This document shows, piece by piece, positions 18,750 to 27,026 of a DNA stretch of 55,861 nucleotides; position 1 is the stretch's first letter; the number at the start of each line of letters is the position of its first letter. The stretch lies in assembly GCA_002708985.1 (NCBI GenBank), contig PAPS01000005.1:19891-75751 (forward strand). The letters run 5' to 3'. The stretch comes from Saprospirales bacterium. Lineage in GTDB: Bacteria > Bacteroidota > Bacteroidia > Chitinophagales > UBA8649. Below the pieces are notes generated by a model. The model searched no databases and was not told where the DNA came from. It worked only from the letters and a program-made list of their open reading frames with translations. Both the position numbers and the translations under genes were made by a program.

Positions 18750-18766
18750 AGCACATGTGATGTGCT
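18750..18766. promoter_or_regulatory. Perfect inverted repeat between divergent genes, candidate operator
   Basis: Arms AGCACAT and ATGTGCT, 7 bases each, are separated by GTG. The site lies between the alkaline phosphatase start (18706, minus) and the secreted-protein start (18861, plus), a position from which one dimeric regulator could act on either gene. The repeat is directly seen; regulator binding is inference. Confidence 0.35.
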
Positions 18767-18860
18767 GATAAGGTTAATTTTTTATTACCTCCCTTCTCAG
18801 ATTACAAGAAAATAGCATGTGTCCGAGTTAAGTTTTGTTTATCTTCCAAAAAAAATTGAA

Positions 18861-19568
18861 ATGAAAACTATTTATACCCTATTAATAACATTATTTGCTG
18901 TTGTGACAACTTTTGCACAGCCTATTCAATGTTTCTTTGCCATATCAACAGAAAGCGATCGAGAGGTAATGATGGCTACCGATAAGTTGATGAAATCTGA
19001 GTTTGGAAAGAATTTACCTGCTTCGGTAGCGCTTTATCAAGAGGCGTTTAATGGTGAACAGGCGCATACACATACTCTTGGATTTACATTTGAAAACGCT
19101 GAAAACATGCAAAAGGCTTGGAGCATGTGGTTTACTTCTGAAGAGGTTGTGGAATGGGAAAATACAATAAACCCTATTTCTGATAACACAGGGGAGTGGA
19201 TGACTATGCCTCTCGTTTTGGAGGGTGATGTTTCAGAAGATAATGTTTTTATGCGTTGGGCAATAGACGTCACCGGTGATGCAAATATGTACATAAAAGA
19301 ATGGACGAAATTTACTGAAGGAGCCAAAGAAAGAGGCATGGATATGTCTTCTTACGGATTAAGTGTTGTAATGGCTGGAGTTGCAGACAATGATATGACG
19401 CATTACGTCTTTATAGGTGCACCCGATATTCCAACTATGATGGGGCGTATGATGACACTTCAGAAAGATGAAGAGTTCGCCGCGTTTAGTGCTAGAGTGG
19501 GCGGTATTCGAACAATATTACACCAAGATATGCTTATGAGCATTGGTGCTTGGAATTTTCCTGAATAA
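18861..19568 (+). CDS. Secreted protein of unknown function
   Basis: From the ATG at 18861 the product is 235 residues with a clean signal peptide (cleavage after TFAQ at about residue 20). A longer frame from GTG at 18819 would bury the signal peptide and was rejected. The mature part is soluble, rich in Met and acidic residues, with no domain I can name; its paired segments (ENAENMQKAWSMWFTSEEVVEW and later MMTLQKDEEFAAFSARVGGIRTI) look like two ferredoxin-like/dimeric alpha-beta barrel halves, but this is a guess. It is followed by a terminator. Confidence 0.65.
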   Translation: MKTIYTLLITLFAVVTTFAQPIQCFFAISTESDREVMMATDKLMKSEFGKNLPASVALYQEAFNGEQAHTHTLGFTFENAENMQKAWSMWFTSEEVVEWENTINPISDNTGEWMTMPLVLEGDVSEDNVFMRWAIDVTGDANMYIKEWTKFTEGAKERGMDMSSYGLSVVMAGVADNDMTHYVFIGAPDIPTMMGRMMTLQKDEEFAAFSARVGGIRTILHQDMLMSIGAWNFPE

Positions 19569-19595
19569 AGTTTGTATCCCATAAATATTATATGC

Positions 19596-19625
19596 AAAGC
19601 TCACCCTAGTGGTGGGCTTTTTTTA
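19596..19625 (+). terminator. Intrinsic terminator
   Basis: A 10-bp stem (AAAGCTCACC / GGTGGGCTTT, one G-U pair) with a 5-base loop is followed by a run of seven T in total on the plus strand. It ends the secreted-protein transcript 28 bases after its stop. On the minus strand the 3' side is not T-rich, so it is not clearly bidirectional. Confidence 0.85.
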
Positions 19626-21074
19626 TGCATTTCTTCGTCCTGGAAGAGTATGTCTTTTTAAGATTCTTTTAGACTCCTCGCGCACAGCAGGGTGATTTCG
19701 AATCGACCAAATTCGTTTCCTAGCCTCTCTGCCCGCCTCAATATGATTGATAATCGGATCGGGGTAAACATTGTCAATATTTAAAAACTTTCGATCGAGT
19801 GCTGTGAGTTTCCATGGTTCATGAATAAATTGATTGGGTACATTACTTAGTTCAGGTATCCAGCGTTTGATAAATGCTCCTTCGGCGTCGTTTTCCATGG
19901 ATTGTTTTACAGGATTATACATCCGTACCGTATTGATTCCGGTTACACCCGCTTGCATTTGAAACTGCGAAAAATGGATGCCGGGTTCAAAATCGAGAAA
20001 GTATTTGGATAAGGTAGAACTTCCCCAGCGCCAATCTTGCCACAAGTGATGCGTTAAAAAAGAGACTACCATAGCGCGCATTCTAAAATTCACATAACCT
20101 GTGGTTTTGAGACAGCGCATGCATGCATCGACTAGAGGAAATCCTGTAATGCCTTTAGCCCATGCTTCCAGGAAAATATCATTACGTTTCTTATTTAATT
20201 GATCATATCCTCTATTAACATGTTCAAACTCCATGCGGTCCTCCATTTCAAATTTTTGAATAAAATGGTCATGCCATCGAAGTCGACTTCTAAAGGAAGC
20301 CATATTTCGTTTCCAACCGAATTCCTGTTGCTTAAGTGATGCTTGATAAGCTTGTCGAATGGAAAGGTTCCCATAGACAAGAAATGGCGACAAACGACTG
20401 CAATGATTCGCACTTGTCTCCGGCTTGGAGATGTTTTGCATGTAATGGCGGCCACGCTCAGTTATGAAGCTTGTCATAGTATCCTGTGCCTCCTCTAACC
20501 CAATGCCTTGCATTTGATTGTTCTGTGTTGTTAATGCTGCGGGCCAATTAAATTCTGTGAGGCTATCGATTGATGGGGGATGGGGCAGTTGAGAGTGATC
20601 TATCGTATCGATTGGGCTATTCATGTATCTGTACCAGGCTTTTCTCCAGGTATCCCGATTTTTTAACCCTCGTAGTACTCCGTTGCGTTGGAATTCCTTC
20701 CATAAGATTGAAGATTCCAAAAAGAAATCCTTCAGCTGTAGATCCCGTCGGTAGGTCCGCCTTAAACCCGTTTCTTGATGAGAAAAAACATGATGTATCG
20801 TATAGCGTTGGTGGATATATTTAAAGACATTTAGTGGATTCCCTTCCATGACTACAATCCGTTGGTTATACGCTGCAAGTTGACCATTCATAGATTGTAA
20901 AGACTGGTATATGCATCGATTATGCCGATGATCCATATGCTCATCTTCCCAAAGTTCTGGCTCTTGAATGTAGAGTAAGAGCAGAGGGTGACCTTCTAGA
21001 ATAGCACATTGTAACGGTTTGTGGTCCTCTAAACGTAAATCACGTTTAAACCACACAATATTGATTTTTTCCAC
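19623..21074 (-). CDS. Photolyase/cryptochrome family protein
   Basis: The 483-residue protein has an N-terminal Rossmann-type photolyase domain (VWFKRDLRLEDHKPL near residues 5-19) and the FAD-binding helical domain (RAMVVSFLTHHLWQDWRWG, GINTVRMYNPVKQSMEND, FIKRWIPELS near residues 340-410). The flavin-contacting Asn of the YNP motif is kept. It lacks the four iron-sulfur cysteines of FeS-type photolyases. It either repairs UV dimers or acts as a light sensor; sequence does not decide. The start is GTG at 21074. It is divergent from an SDR gene, a pairing often seen for this photolyase group. Confidence 0.85.
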   Translation of the reverse strand: MEKINIVWFKRDLRLEDHKPLQCAILEGHPLLLLYIQEPELWEDEHMDHRHNRCIYQSLQSMNGQLAAYNQRIVVMEGNPLNVFKYIHQRYTIHHVFSHQETGLRRTYRRDLQLKDFFLESSILWKEFQRNGVLRGLKNRDTWRKAWYRYMNSPIDTIDHSQLPHPPSIDSLTEFNWPAALTTQNNQMQGIGLEEAQDTMTSFITERGRHYMQNISKPETSANHCSRLSPFLVYGNLSIRQAYQASLKQQEFGWKRNMASFRSRLRWHDHFIQKFEMEDRMEFEHVNRGYDQLNKKRNDIFLEAWAKGITGFPLVDACMRCLKTTGYVNFRMRAMVVSFLTHHLWQDWRWGSSTLSKYFLDFEPGIHFSQFQMQAGVTGINTVRMYNPVKQSMENDAEGAFIKRWIPELSNVPNQFIHEPWKLTALDRKFLNIDNVYPDPIINHIEAGREARKRIWSIRNHPAVREESKRILKRHTLPGRRNA

Positions 21075-21157
21075 AAGGTGCTTTTAACTAGTTCTAACAA
21101 GCTTAAAACAATAGGGCGAAATGCTTGTTCTGTAGATAATGTAAAAGTCAAGATTTT

Positions 21158-21853
21158 ATGAAGACTTATGTTGTGTTTGGAGGCAGTAGGGGTATAGGTG
21201 CGGCCTTAGTATCCGATTTGCTTAAGGATGGTCATTCCGTATTAAATATCTCTCGAAACGATTCTGAGGAAAATCATGTGAATTTATCCTACCACAAGTT
21301 AGACGTTCTGGAGCAGGGCTGGGATAGCCTTCCAGCCATGCAGGAGATTCATGGTCTCGCATATTGTCCTGGTAGCATTGACTTAAAACCTCTACGGCGA
21401 GTTACTGTGGAAGATATGAAAAAGGCAATGGACATTAACCTGTATGGAGCACTCAAGGCGATTCAATGGGCATATCCTGTTATGAGGAAGACGCCGAATG
21501 CAGCAGTTGTTCTATTTAGTACGGTAGCTGTTGCACAAGGTATGCCCTTTCATACCGTGGTAGCCTCTGCCAAGGGAGCAGTTGAAGGATTTACCAAGTC
21601 TCTTGCTGCTGAATTTGCACCCAAGGTTCGTGTGAATTGTATTGCCCCGTCATTGACAGATACGGAGTTAGCCAGTGATTTGTTGCGAGATGATAAACGA
21701 CGCGAAGCATCTGCCGAAAGACATCCCTTGAAGCGCATAGGTCAGCGCGAAGATATTGCGCGTGCGGCCCAATACTTACTTGGCAAAGAGTCCTCTTGGG
21801 TTACGGGACAGGTCCTCCATGTGGATGGAGGGATGAGTAGTATTCGGGTTTAG
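21158..21853 (+). CDS. SDR-fold protein lacking the catalytic tyrosine
   Basis: The 231-residue product is a short-chain dehydrogenase/reductase-fold protein: nucleotide-binding GGSRGIGAALV at residues 8-18, VVLFSTVAVAQGMPFHT with the catalytic-type Ser, and the NCIAPSLTDTEL and VTGQVLHVDGGMS C-terminal motifs. The YxxxK motif reads VASAK: the Lys is kept, but Val stands where Tyr is expected. This substitution seems usual for SDRs paired with photolyases. It may be a non-classical enzyme or a binding protein. It is divergent from the photolyase gene, 83 bases apart. Confidence 0.85.
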   Translation: MKTYVVFGGSRGIGAALVSDLLKDGHSVLNISRNDSEENHVNLSYHKLDVLEQGWDSLPAMQEIHGLAYCPGSIDLKPLRRVTVEDMKKAMDINLYGALKAIQWAYPVMRKTPNAAVVLFSTVAVAQGMPFHTVVASAKGAVEGFTKSLAAEFAPKVRVNCIAPSLTDTELASDLLRDDKRREASAERHPLKRIGQREDIARAAQYLLGKESSWVTGQVLHVDGGMSSIRV

Positions 21854-22003
21854 AAAGGTTTAATGTAGGTTGTTTTTCATGATCTACACGAAATTCATCA
21901 CAAAAACATCCCAAGTTGTTAAATCCACCTTAATGGGCGGTCCTGTGTTAAAATTTCCCTAAAGCCGAGATGATCAAAAGTCTTTGCTATTTTACATAGA
22001 AAC

Positions 22004-22558
22004 ATGATTACTACCCACTATAAGACCTATGTTTCTGTTTCTTCGGATGATGACAAGATGCGCTATATTTTAGGTAGGCAGGGTAAAAATACCTTATTTG
22101 TTGTAGGGCTAAATCCGAGTTCTGCCAATGAGAAAAAGCTTGATCCTACAACCCGAATCATCGAAAAAATTGCCCTTAATCATGGCTATGATGGATGGTA
22201 TATCGTAAACCTTTATCCCTTACGGTGTGCTAAACCTTCCAATCTTCCAAAGAGGCGTAAGGTCGATGTGTATACTCGGAATCTTGTATTTATTAAAGAA
22301 TATTTGGTGAATAACTGTCAATCAGTTGGAGCGGTATGTCTAGGATGGGGCAATCACATAGATCATTATCCCTATCTCAAAGAGGCAAGAGATGCCATTC
22401 TTGCTGTCTTAACTCATTACGATTTCCCATGGCTTTGCCTAGGAGTAACGAAGGCAGGTCATCCTATCCATCCCTCACCGTTATCTATCAATACCCGCTT
22501 TGGAGGCCCGAATAAGGCGGCTTTAATGACATATTCAGGATCTAGTGAAAATGATTAA
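22004..22558 (+). CDS. DUF1643 protein
   Basis: The 184-residue protein matches DUF1643: VGLNPSSANEKKLDPTTRIIEKIALNHGYDGW near the N-terminus, IVNLYPLRCAKPSNLP, GWGNHID, and the C-terminal KAGHPIHPSPL. The family's function is unknown; it has a fold distantly like uracil-DNA glycosylase-type proteins in some descriptions, which I cannot confirm here. Its stop overlaps the ATG of the following gene by 8 bases (22551-22558), so it may be co-translated with the phosphatase-like/OmpA gene although no functional link is evident. Confidence 0.82.
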   Translation: MITTHYKTYVSVSSDDDKMRYILGRQGKNTLFVVGLNPSSANEKKLDPTTRIIEKIALNHGYDGWYIVNLYPLRCAKPSNLPKRRKVDVYTRNLVFIKEYLVNNCQSVGAVCLGWGNHIDHYPYLKEARDAILAVLTHYDFPWLCLGVTKAGHPIHPSPLSINTRFGGPNKAALMTYSGSSEND

Positions 22559-24110
22559 GTTTTATTTTCTTTATAGGGTATTCAATCGTTATTCATTAGA
22601 TAAAAATTCTATTTTTCCATCACCCAAATTTTCTGTTTTGCACTTATTCAATAGAAATAGACCAATCGTTCGATACCTTCTTGGTTTTCTTTTACTTTTT
22701 ATACTAACGCCTTCAGGGGTGAAGGCACAGGCCGATTTCGGCAGGGATGCTCAAGCCTGCAAAGATCAGATTCAATATTATCGCTCGCTCTTTAGTTTGG
22801 ATTGTGTAGAGGAAAAAGCAACGGATAACTATGGAAATGGTAACCGTGATTTATATGGTACTCGAAATTTTAGGACTATTCTCTATGGAGTAGCTTATCG
22901 AGGAGGGGGGAATAATTATTATCATAATGACAACAAGAGGGACAATAAAAATCCTCTCCCCAACGATGGATTGAAAAATTTAGCTGATTTAAAGTTTGAG
23001 GCGGCTGTCTATTTATATAGTACAAATTTTGAAACTGCACCTTCTTCTATGCGAGGATCTGGAGATCACGTTATGGATTATTATCAGATTTCAGGAAACT
23101 CCCAAGATGATATGCGAAGTTTGCTTGAGATGACCTATGAGTCGATAATGAATCCTGATCAAGGCCCCTTGTATCTCCATTGTTGGAATGGATGGCATCA
23201 GAGTGGATATGTATCTGCAGTCCTGCTAAGACAGTTCTGTGGGCTAAGTGCCGAGGAAGGGTTGCAGTATTGGATCAATAATACCGATACGTATAATAAC
23301 GGATATTCGCGGATAAAAAACGCCATTCAGGACTTCAAGCCTTATGAGGATTTAAAGGTTTCTAGCGATGTACAAAAAACCATCTGCCCATGTATGAATT
23401 CTATGGAAGTGAGTATCGAAATTGACGACGCTGCTCAAAAGAAAATGCAAAATACACTCATGGTGAAGGTTCCTTTTGAAAGCAACTCTTCGGCGATTAC
23501 TCCGGGCTCACTCACTGTTATTGATGAATACATCGTCCTCTTAAGAGAAAATGAATTTTTTGATGTAGAGATCGGTGGGCATAGTTCTGCGCCAGGAGAT
23601 TTTTATGCGAACCAGGTGCTGTCTGAGAAGCGAGCAAAATTAGTCTACGAATACCTCATTGCAGAGGGAATTGAGCCTGAACGACTGACCTACAGAGGGT
23701 ATGGAGAAAGTCAACTCCTCGATATTCGAAACACTCAAGAAGCGCATGATAAAAATCGACGTATAGAATTTAATGTGATTGGACTAAACCTTGAGATTCA
23801 ATTTGCAAAGAATAGTTCTCGGTTACCTCAAAGTGCAGAATCCCAATTGCTTTTTGTTCGCGAGATGCTTGCTGCGAATCCTACTTACTCCATAACAATT
23901 GTAGGTCATACGGATATATCTGGAGATGCTGATGTTAATCAACGGCTTTCTCGCGAACGGGCTTATGCCGTTTATGAATACCTACGGCGCACAGGAGCTT
24001 CTACCGATCAATTGTTCTACAAAGGCATGGGAGCAGATCAACCTCGTTATTCGAATGATACTGAATTCGGTCGTTCAAAAAATCGCCGTATTGAAATAAT
24101 ACTTAATTAA
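22551..24110 (+). CDS. Secreted dual-specificity-phosphatase-like domain fused to two OmpA domains
   Basis: From the ATG at 22551 the product is 519 residues (a GTG at 22545 and a TTG at 22638 are alternatives). The N-terminus has a long charged stretch before a hydrophobic signal (about 43-60, ending GVKAQA). Residues ~105-235 look like a dual-specificity phosphatase fold: YRGGGNN, then NDGLKNLADLKFEAAVYL, then the P-loop HCWNGWHQSG. The catalytic Cys211 is present, but the P-loop Arg is Gln217. Two OmpA peptidoglycan-binding domains follow at about 303-412 and 413-519 (second: GHTDISGDADVNQRLSRERA). It is probably tethered to peptidoglycan. The CotH gene begins on the next base after its stop. 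Confidence 0.82.
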   Translation: MIKFYFLYRVFNRYSLDKNSIFPSPKFSVLHLFNRNRPIVRYLLGFLLLFILTPSGVKAQADFGRDAQACKDQIQYYRSLFSLDCVEEKATDNYGNGNRDLYGTRNFRTILYGVAYRGGGNNYYHNDNKRDNKNPLPNDGLKNLADLKFEAAVYLYSTNFETAPSSMRGSGDHVMDYYQISGNSQDDMRSLLEMTYESIMNPDQGPLYLHCWNGWHQSGYVSAVLLRQFCGLSAEEGLQYWINNTDTYNNGYSRIKNAIQDFKPYEDLKVSSDVQKTICPCMNSMEVSIEIDDAAQKKMQNTLMVKVPFESNSSAITPGSLTVIDEYIVLLRENEFFDVEIGGHSSAPGDFYANQVLSEKRAKLVYEYLIAEGIEPERLTYRGYGESQLLDIRNTQEAHDKNRRIEFNVIGLNLEIQFAKNSSRLPQSAESQLLFVREMLAANPTYSITIVGHTDISGDADVNQRLSRERAYAVYEYLRRTGASTDQLFYKGMGADQPRYSNDTEFGRSKNRRIEIILN

Positions 24111-26390
24111 ATGATGATAAACGTTAAGTATTTCTTGATCGTTTGCACGCTATCGATTTTTTCGAATCTTTTTGCGAGCGGGGATACCTTAATACTTTCC
24201 CATGAAAGTGGTTGGTATGAATCGAGCTTTTTGCTAGAGGCTTCTTCTACAGTAGGAGAAATAGTCTATGAGATTAATGGGACAACCCCTACGCGGAGAA
24301 GCTCTAAGTGGCGCGGCTCAATGAAAGTAAACTCAACTACACTTATACGATTTGGTGTAAAGTATGAAAGCAAGATTATCCTGGAGAAGACCTGTTTGTA
24401 CCTAGTCGACTTTGAGTCTACTATACCGGTGCTTTCCCTTGGTACGGCCCCCGCCAACCTATATGACTCAGTTCGAGGTATTTATGTGCCCGGTCACAGA
24501 GCTTATCGCGATACGACAAAAACCGCTGTATCTGTTTTTTATGCCAATGCAAACTACACCCAAAAATGGGAGCGCGATGTTCAAGTCAATTATATTGTCC
24601 CTGGCGAAGGCGAGGTGATTCATCAAGCTGCTGGCCTAAGGATATTTGGTGGGTTGACTAGGCATAGCGCCGAAAAATCTCTTCGAATCATTGCCCGTGA
24701 TGAATATGGTGATGATCGATTTGATTATCCATTTTTCCCTTATCGTGATAACGATTCCTATAAGCATTTAGTGATACGCACATCTGGAGGTGATGCACGA
24801 AGTACCCGATTTAGGGATGTATTAACTACTCAGCTAGCTAAAAATTTAAATATAGATATACAGGAATTCCAGCCTGTAAACTTATTTGTAAATGGGGAGT
24901 ATTGGGGGGTCTACAATCTACGCGAACGCTTGGGGCAACACTACCTTCAATCCAATTTTGGAGCCGATAAGGATACCTCGAATTTGCTGCAAGGTCGGGG
25001 GGCTGTTGATCATGGATCAGGTGCTCGGTATCGTGAGCTTCTCGCCTTCCTGAGAGCCCATACTTTCTCTGATGGCGCGCTCTATGATTCCTTAGGCCAA
25101 TTAATGGATATTCAAAACTTTCGTGATTTTCAGGTTGCTCAAATCTATACTGGAAATATTGATTACATGGGGAACATTCGCTATTGGCAATCCGATGATG
25201 TGTCTTCTCAATTTCGGTGGATAATGTATGATACCGATCTAGGTTTTGGCCACGGCGTCCCTGCGCGATGGAATTTTATTGCGGAGCGCCTAAGTTCTCG
25301 TCAAACCAAATGGTATAATCCTAATTGGTCAACCTTTATCTTGCGAAAACTGATGGAGAATACCTCCTTTAAGTACGAGTTTATCAATCAGGTGTGTTAT
25401 GCTATGAGCATAGCATATAGCTCTGATAATGCCAACCGTTTGATTGATTCTTTGGCTGATGTATACAGACCAGAAATGGCAAGGCATTTTCAAAGAAATG
25501 GAGGAAGTGTTAAGCGCTGGGAAGCCGCGGTACAAAGTTTAAGGAACTTTGCTGATGAGCGACCAGCGTACTATCTCAAACATACAGGACAGTTATTTAC
25601 GCTTACTGATCCCTATATACTTCATCTTACCGTAGATGGTCGAGAGCATGGTAGGGTAAGCATTAACAAGAATGTCTTTGCAGATTCAGCGCTCATTGGG
25701 CAGTTTTTCTCGTCTGTTCCTTTGGAGGTTATAGTGGATACCGACCCGCTCTATATTGTTAATACTCCTAGCCGTGATACGATATGGCATGCAGAGGGTG
25801 ATACGATACACTATTCCATTACGTTTTCATTTGTTGGAAATAGCCCTTTACATGGTCAAGTGAAAATTAATGAGGTAGGTGGTCTGACTGATGGTAAGGA
25901 CAGTGTTTGGATTGAATTGGTCAATTTAGATACGCAGTCTGTAACGCTTAGTGGGTGGAGTTTTATTTCCAAAAAAGGAAGGCATACAATTGACTCGTTT
26001 ACCATTGATTTGTTTGGTCTTCTGCAACATGAAGAGGGTGTGATGGACGCTCCTGTAGGAATACGTCATAAAATCTCAGGGAAGTCCGATTTTGTCTATT
26101 TAGTAGACGACAATGGCCTTTTGGTTGATAGTATTTCGTGGCGGCATGCCAAGGATAGCATTCCGTTTGGTTACGAGCGGCCCCATCCCAAAGACGACTT
26201 TATTGCATTGAGTGTTGGTGGAGGTTCTCCTTTGGATTATAATTCAAATCATCGACCAGACAGCGGGTCCGATGCGGAGGGAAGCGGCAAGAGGGGCTGG
26301 GTTGTATTTTTTGTATTGATTCTTTTAATAATGGCTAGTTTAGGGTTAGCTTGGAAGAAGCAATGGCTTACCTTACCAATCAAACAATAG
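24111..26390 (+). CDS. CotH-kinase-like protein with lamin-tail domain and C-terminal membrane helix
   Basis: The 759-residue protein has a signal peptide (about residues 1-22), a chitobiase-C-terminal-like beta domain (about 27-90, TPTRR segment), a CotH domain (about 140-470), a lamin-tail-like domain (about 580-690, VKINEVGGLTDGKDSVWIEL) and a C-terminal helix (about 731-750) followed by a Lys-rich tail. CotH proteins are atypical kinases of secreted or surface proteins. The expected acidic residues are present: Asp351 in GNIDYMGNIRYW and Asp374/Asp376 in IMYDTDLGFG. With a C-terminal anchor the catalytic part would face the periplasm. It abuts genes on both sides (0 and 3 bases). Confidence 0.88.
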   Translation: MMINVKYFLIVCTLSIFSNLFASGDTLILSHESGWYESSFLLEASSTVGEIVYEINGTTPTRRSSKWRGSMKVNSTTLIRFGVKYESKIILEKTCLYLVDFESTIPVLSLGTAPANLYDSVRGIYVPGHRAYRDTTKTAVSVFYANANYTQKWERDVQVNYIVPGEGEVIHQAAGLRIFGGLTRHSAEKSLRIIARDEYGDDRFDYPFFPYRDNDSYKHLVIRTSGGDARSTRFRDVLTTQLAKNLNIDIQEFQPVNLFVNGEYWGVYNLRERLGQHYLQSNFGADKDTSNLLQGRGAVDHGSGARYRELLAFLRAHTFSDGALYDSLGQLMDIQNFRDFQVAQIYTGNIDYMGNIRYWQSDDVSSQFRWIMYDTDLGFGHGVPARWNFIAERLSSRQTKWYNPNWSTFILRKLMENTSFKYEFINQVCYAMSIAYSSDNANRLIDSLADVYRPEMARHFQRNGGSVKRWEAAVQSLRNFADERPAYYLKHTGQLFTLTDPYILHLTVDGREHGRVSINKNVFADSALIGQFFSSVPLEVIVDTDPLYIVNTPSRDTIWHAEGDTIHYSITFSFVGNSPLHGQVKINEVGGLTDGKDSVWIELVNLDTQSVTLSGWSFISKKGRHTIDSFTIDLFGLLQHEEGVMDAPVGIRHKISGKSDFVYLVDDNGLLVDSISWRHAKDSIPFGYERPHPKDDFIALSVGGGSPLDYNSNHRPDSGSDAEGSGKRGWVVFFVLILLIMASLGLAWKKQWLTLPIKQ

Positions 26391-26393
26391 ACT

Positions 26394-27002
26394 ATGGAGT
26401 TTCTGGGCATACCCTTTTATGATGATGATTTATTGAAGTTGTTGGTTCGACTTTCAATCAACCTTTCTTTTGTTTTTTTAATCGTTAATGTCCTTTACAC
26501 GAAGAAGTCAAGTAAGGAATCCTTCACGTTTAGCTTTTATGTGATATCGCTTGTCGTTTTCTTTTTGTGTTTTACACTTAAGAAGTTCGAGCTCGGCTTA
26601 GGTATGGCATTAGGTCTCTTTGCCATTTTTGGCATCTTGAGGTATCGAACGAATACACTTCCCATTAAGGAAATGAGCTACTTATTTGTTGTTATTGGAA
26701 TCTCTGTAATTAACGCCTTGGCCAACTCCAAAATGAGCTATGCCGAAATCTTTGCAACGAATAGTATAGTAAGCTTCGCAATTTTCTTATTGGAAAGACG
26801 TCCTCAGAAGGTAAGCCAAGGACGAAATACAGCTTCGATAAAAATGACGTATCCTTTAGAAGAGGTGGATTTATCAAATCTTGAAGTGCTTCACGCTAAA
26901 GTTGAAAGTGATTCTGGCCTTACTATCGAGAGGGTTAAGATTGAAGAGATTAATCGTAAGACAGGGGAGGTACTCCTTTCTGTGCGCGTTCTTCAGGCAT
27001 AA
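26394..27002 (+). CDS. DUF4956 membrane protein
   Basis: A 202-residue protein with four predicted membrane helices in the first ~135 residues (about 17-33, 43-63, 65-82, 98-130) and a soluble C-terminal domain. The segment LGLFAIFGILRYRTNTLPIKEMSYLFVVIGISVINAL is typical of DUF4956. In other bacteria DUF4956 genes are found with CotH and VTC-type polyphosphate polymerase genes; here only CotH is present. It starts 3 bases after the CotH stop, so the three genes from 22551 form one transcription unit. Function unknown. Confidence 0.85.
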   Translation: MEFLGIPFYDDDLLKLLVRLSINLSFVFLIVNVLYTKKSSKESFTFSFYVISLVVFFLCFTLKKFELGLGMALGLFAIFGILRYRTNTLPIKEMSYLFVVIGISVINALANSKMSYAEIFATNSIVSFAIFLLERRPQKVSQGRNTASIKMTYPLEEVDLSNLEVLHAKVESDSGLTIERVKIEEINRKTGEVLLSVRVLQA

Positions 27003-27026
27003 CATTGACTTGTTCTAATGGAGGGC

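Noticed and set aside
18819-18860. N-terminal extension of the secreted protein from GTG 18819
   Set aside because: A clear signal peptide begins at ATG 18861; the extension would bury it.
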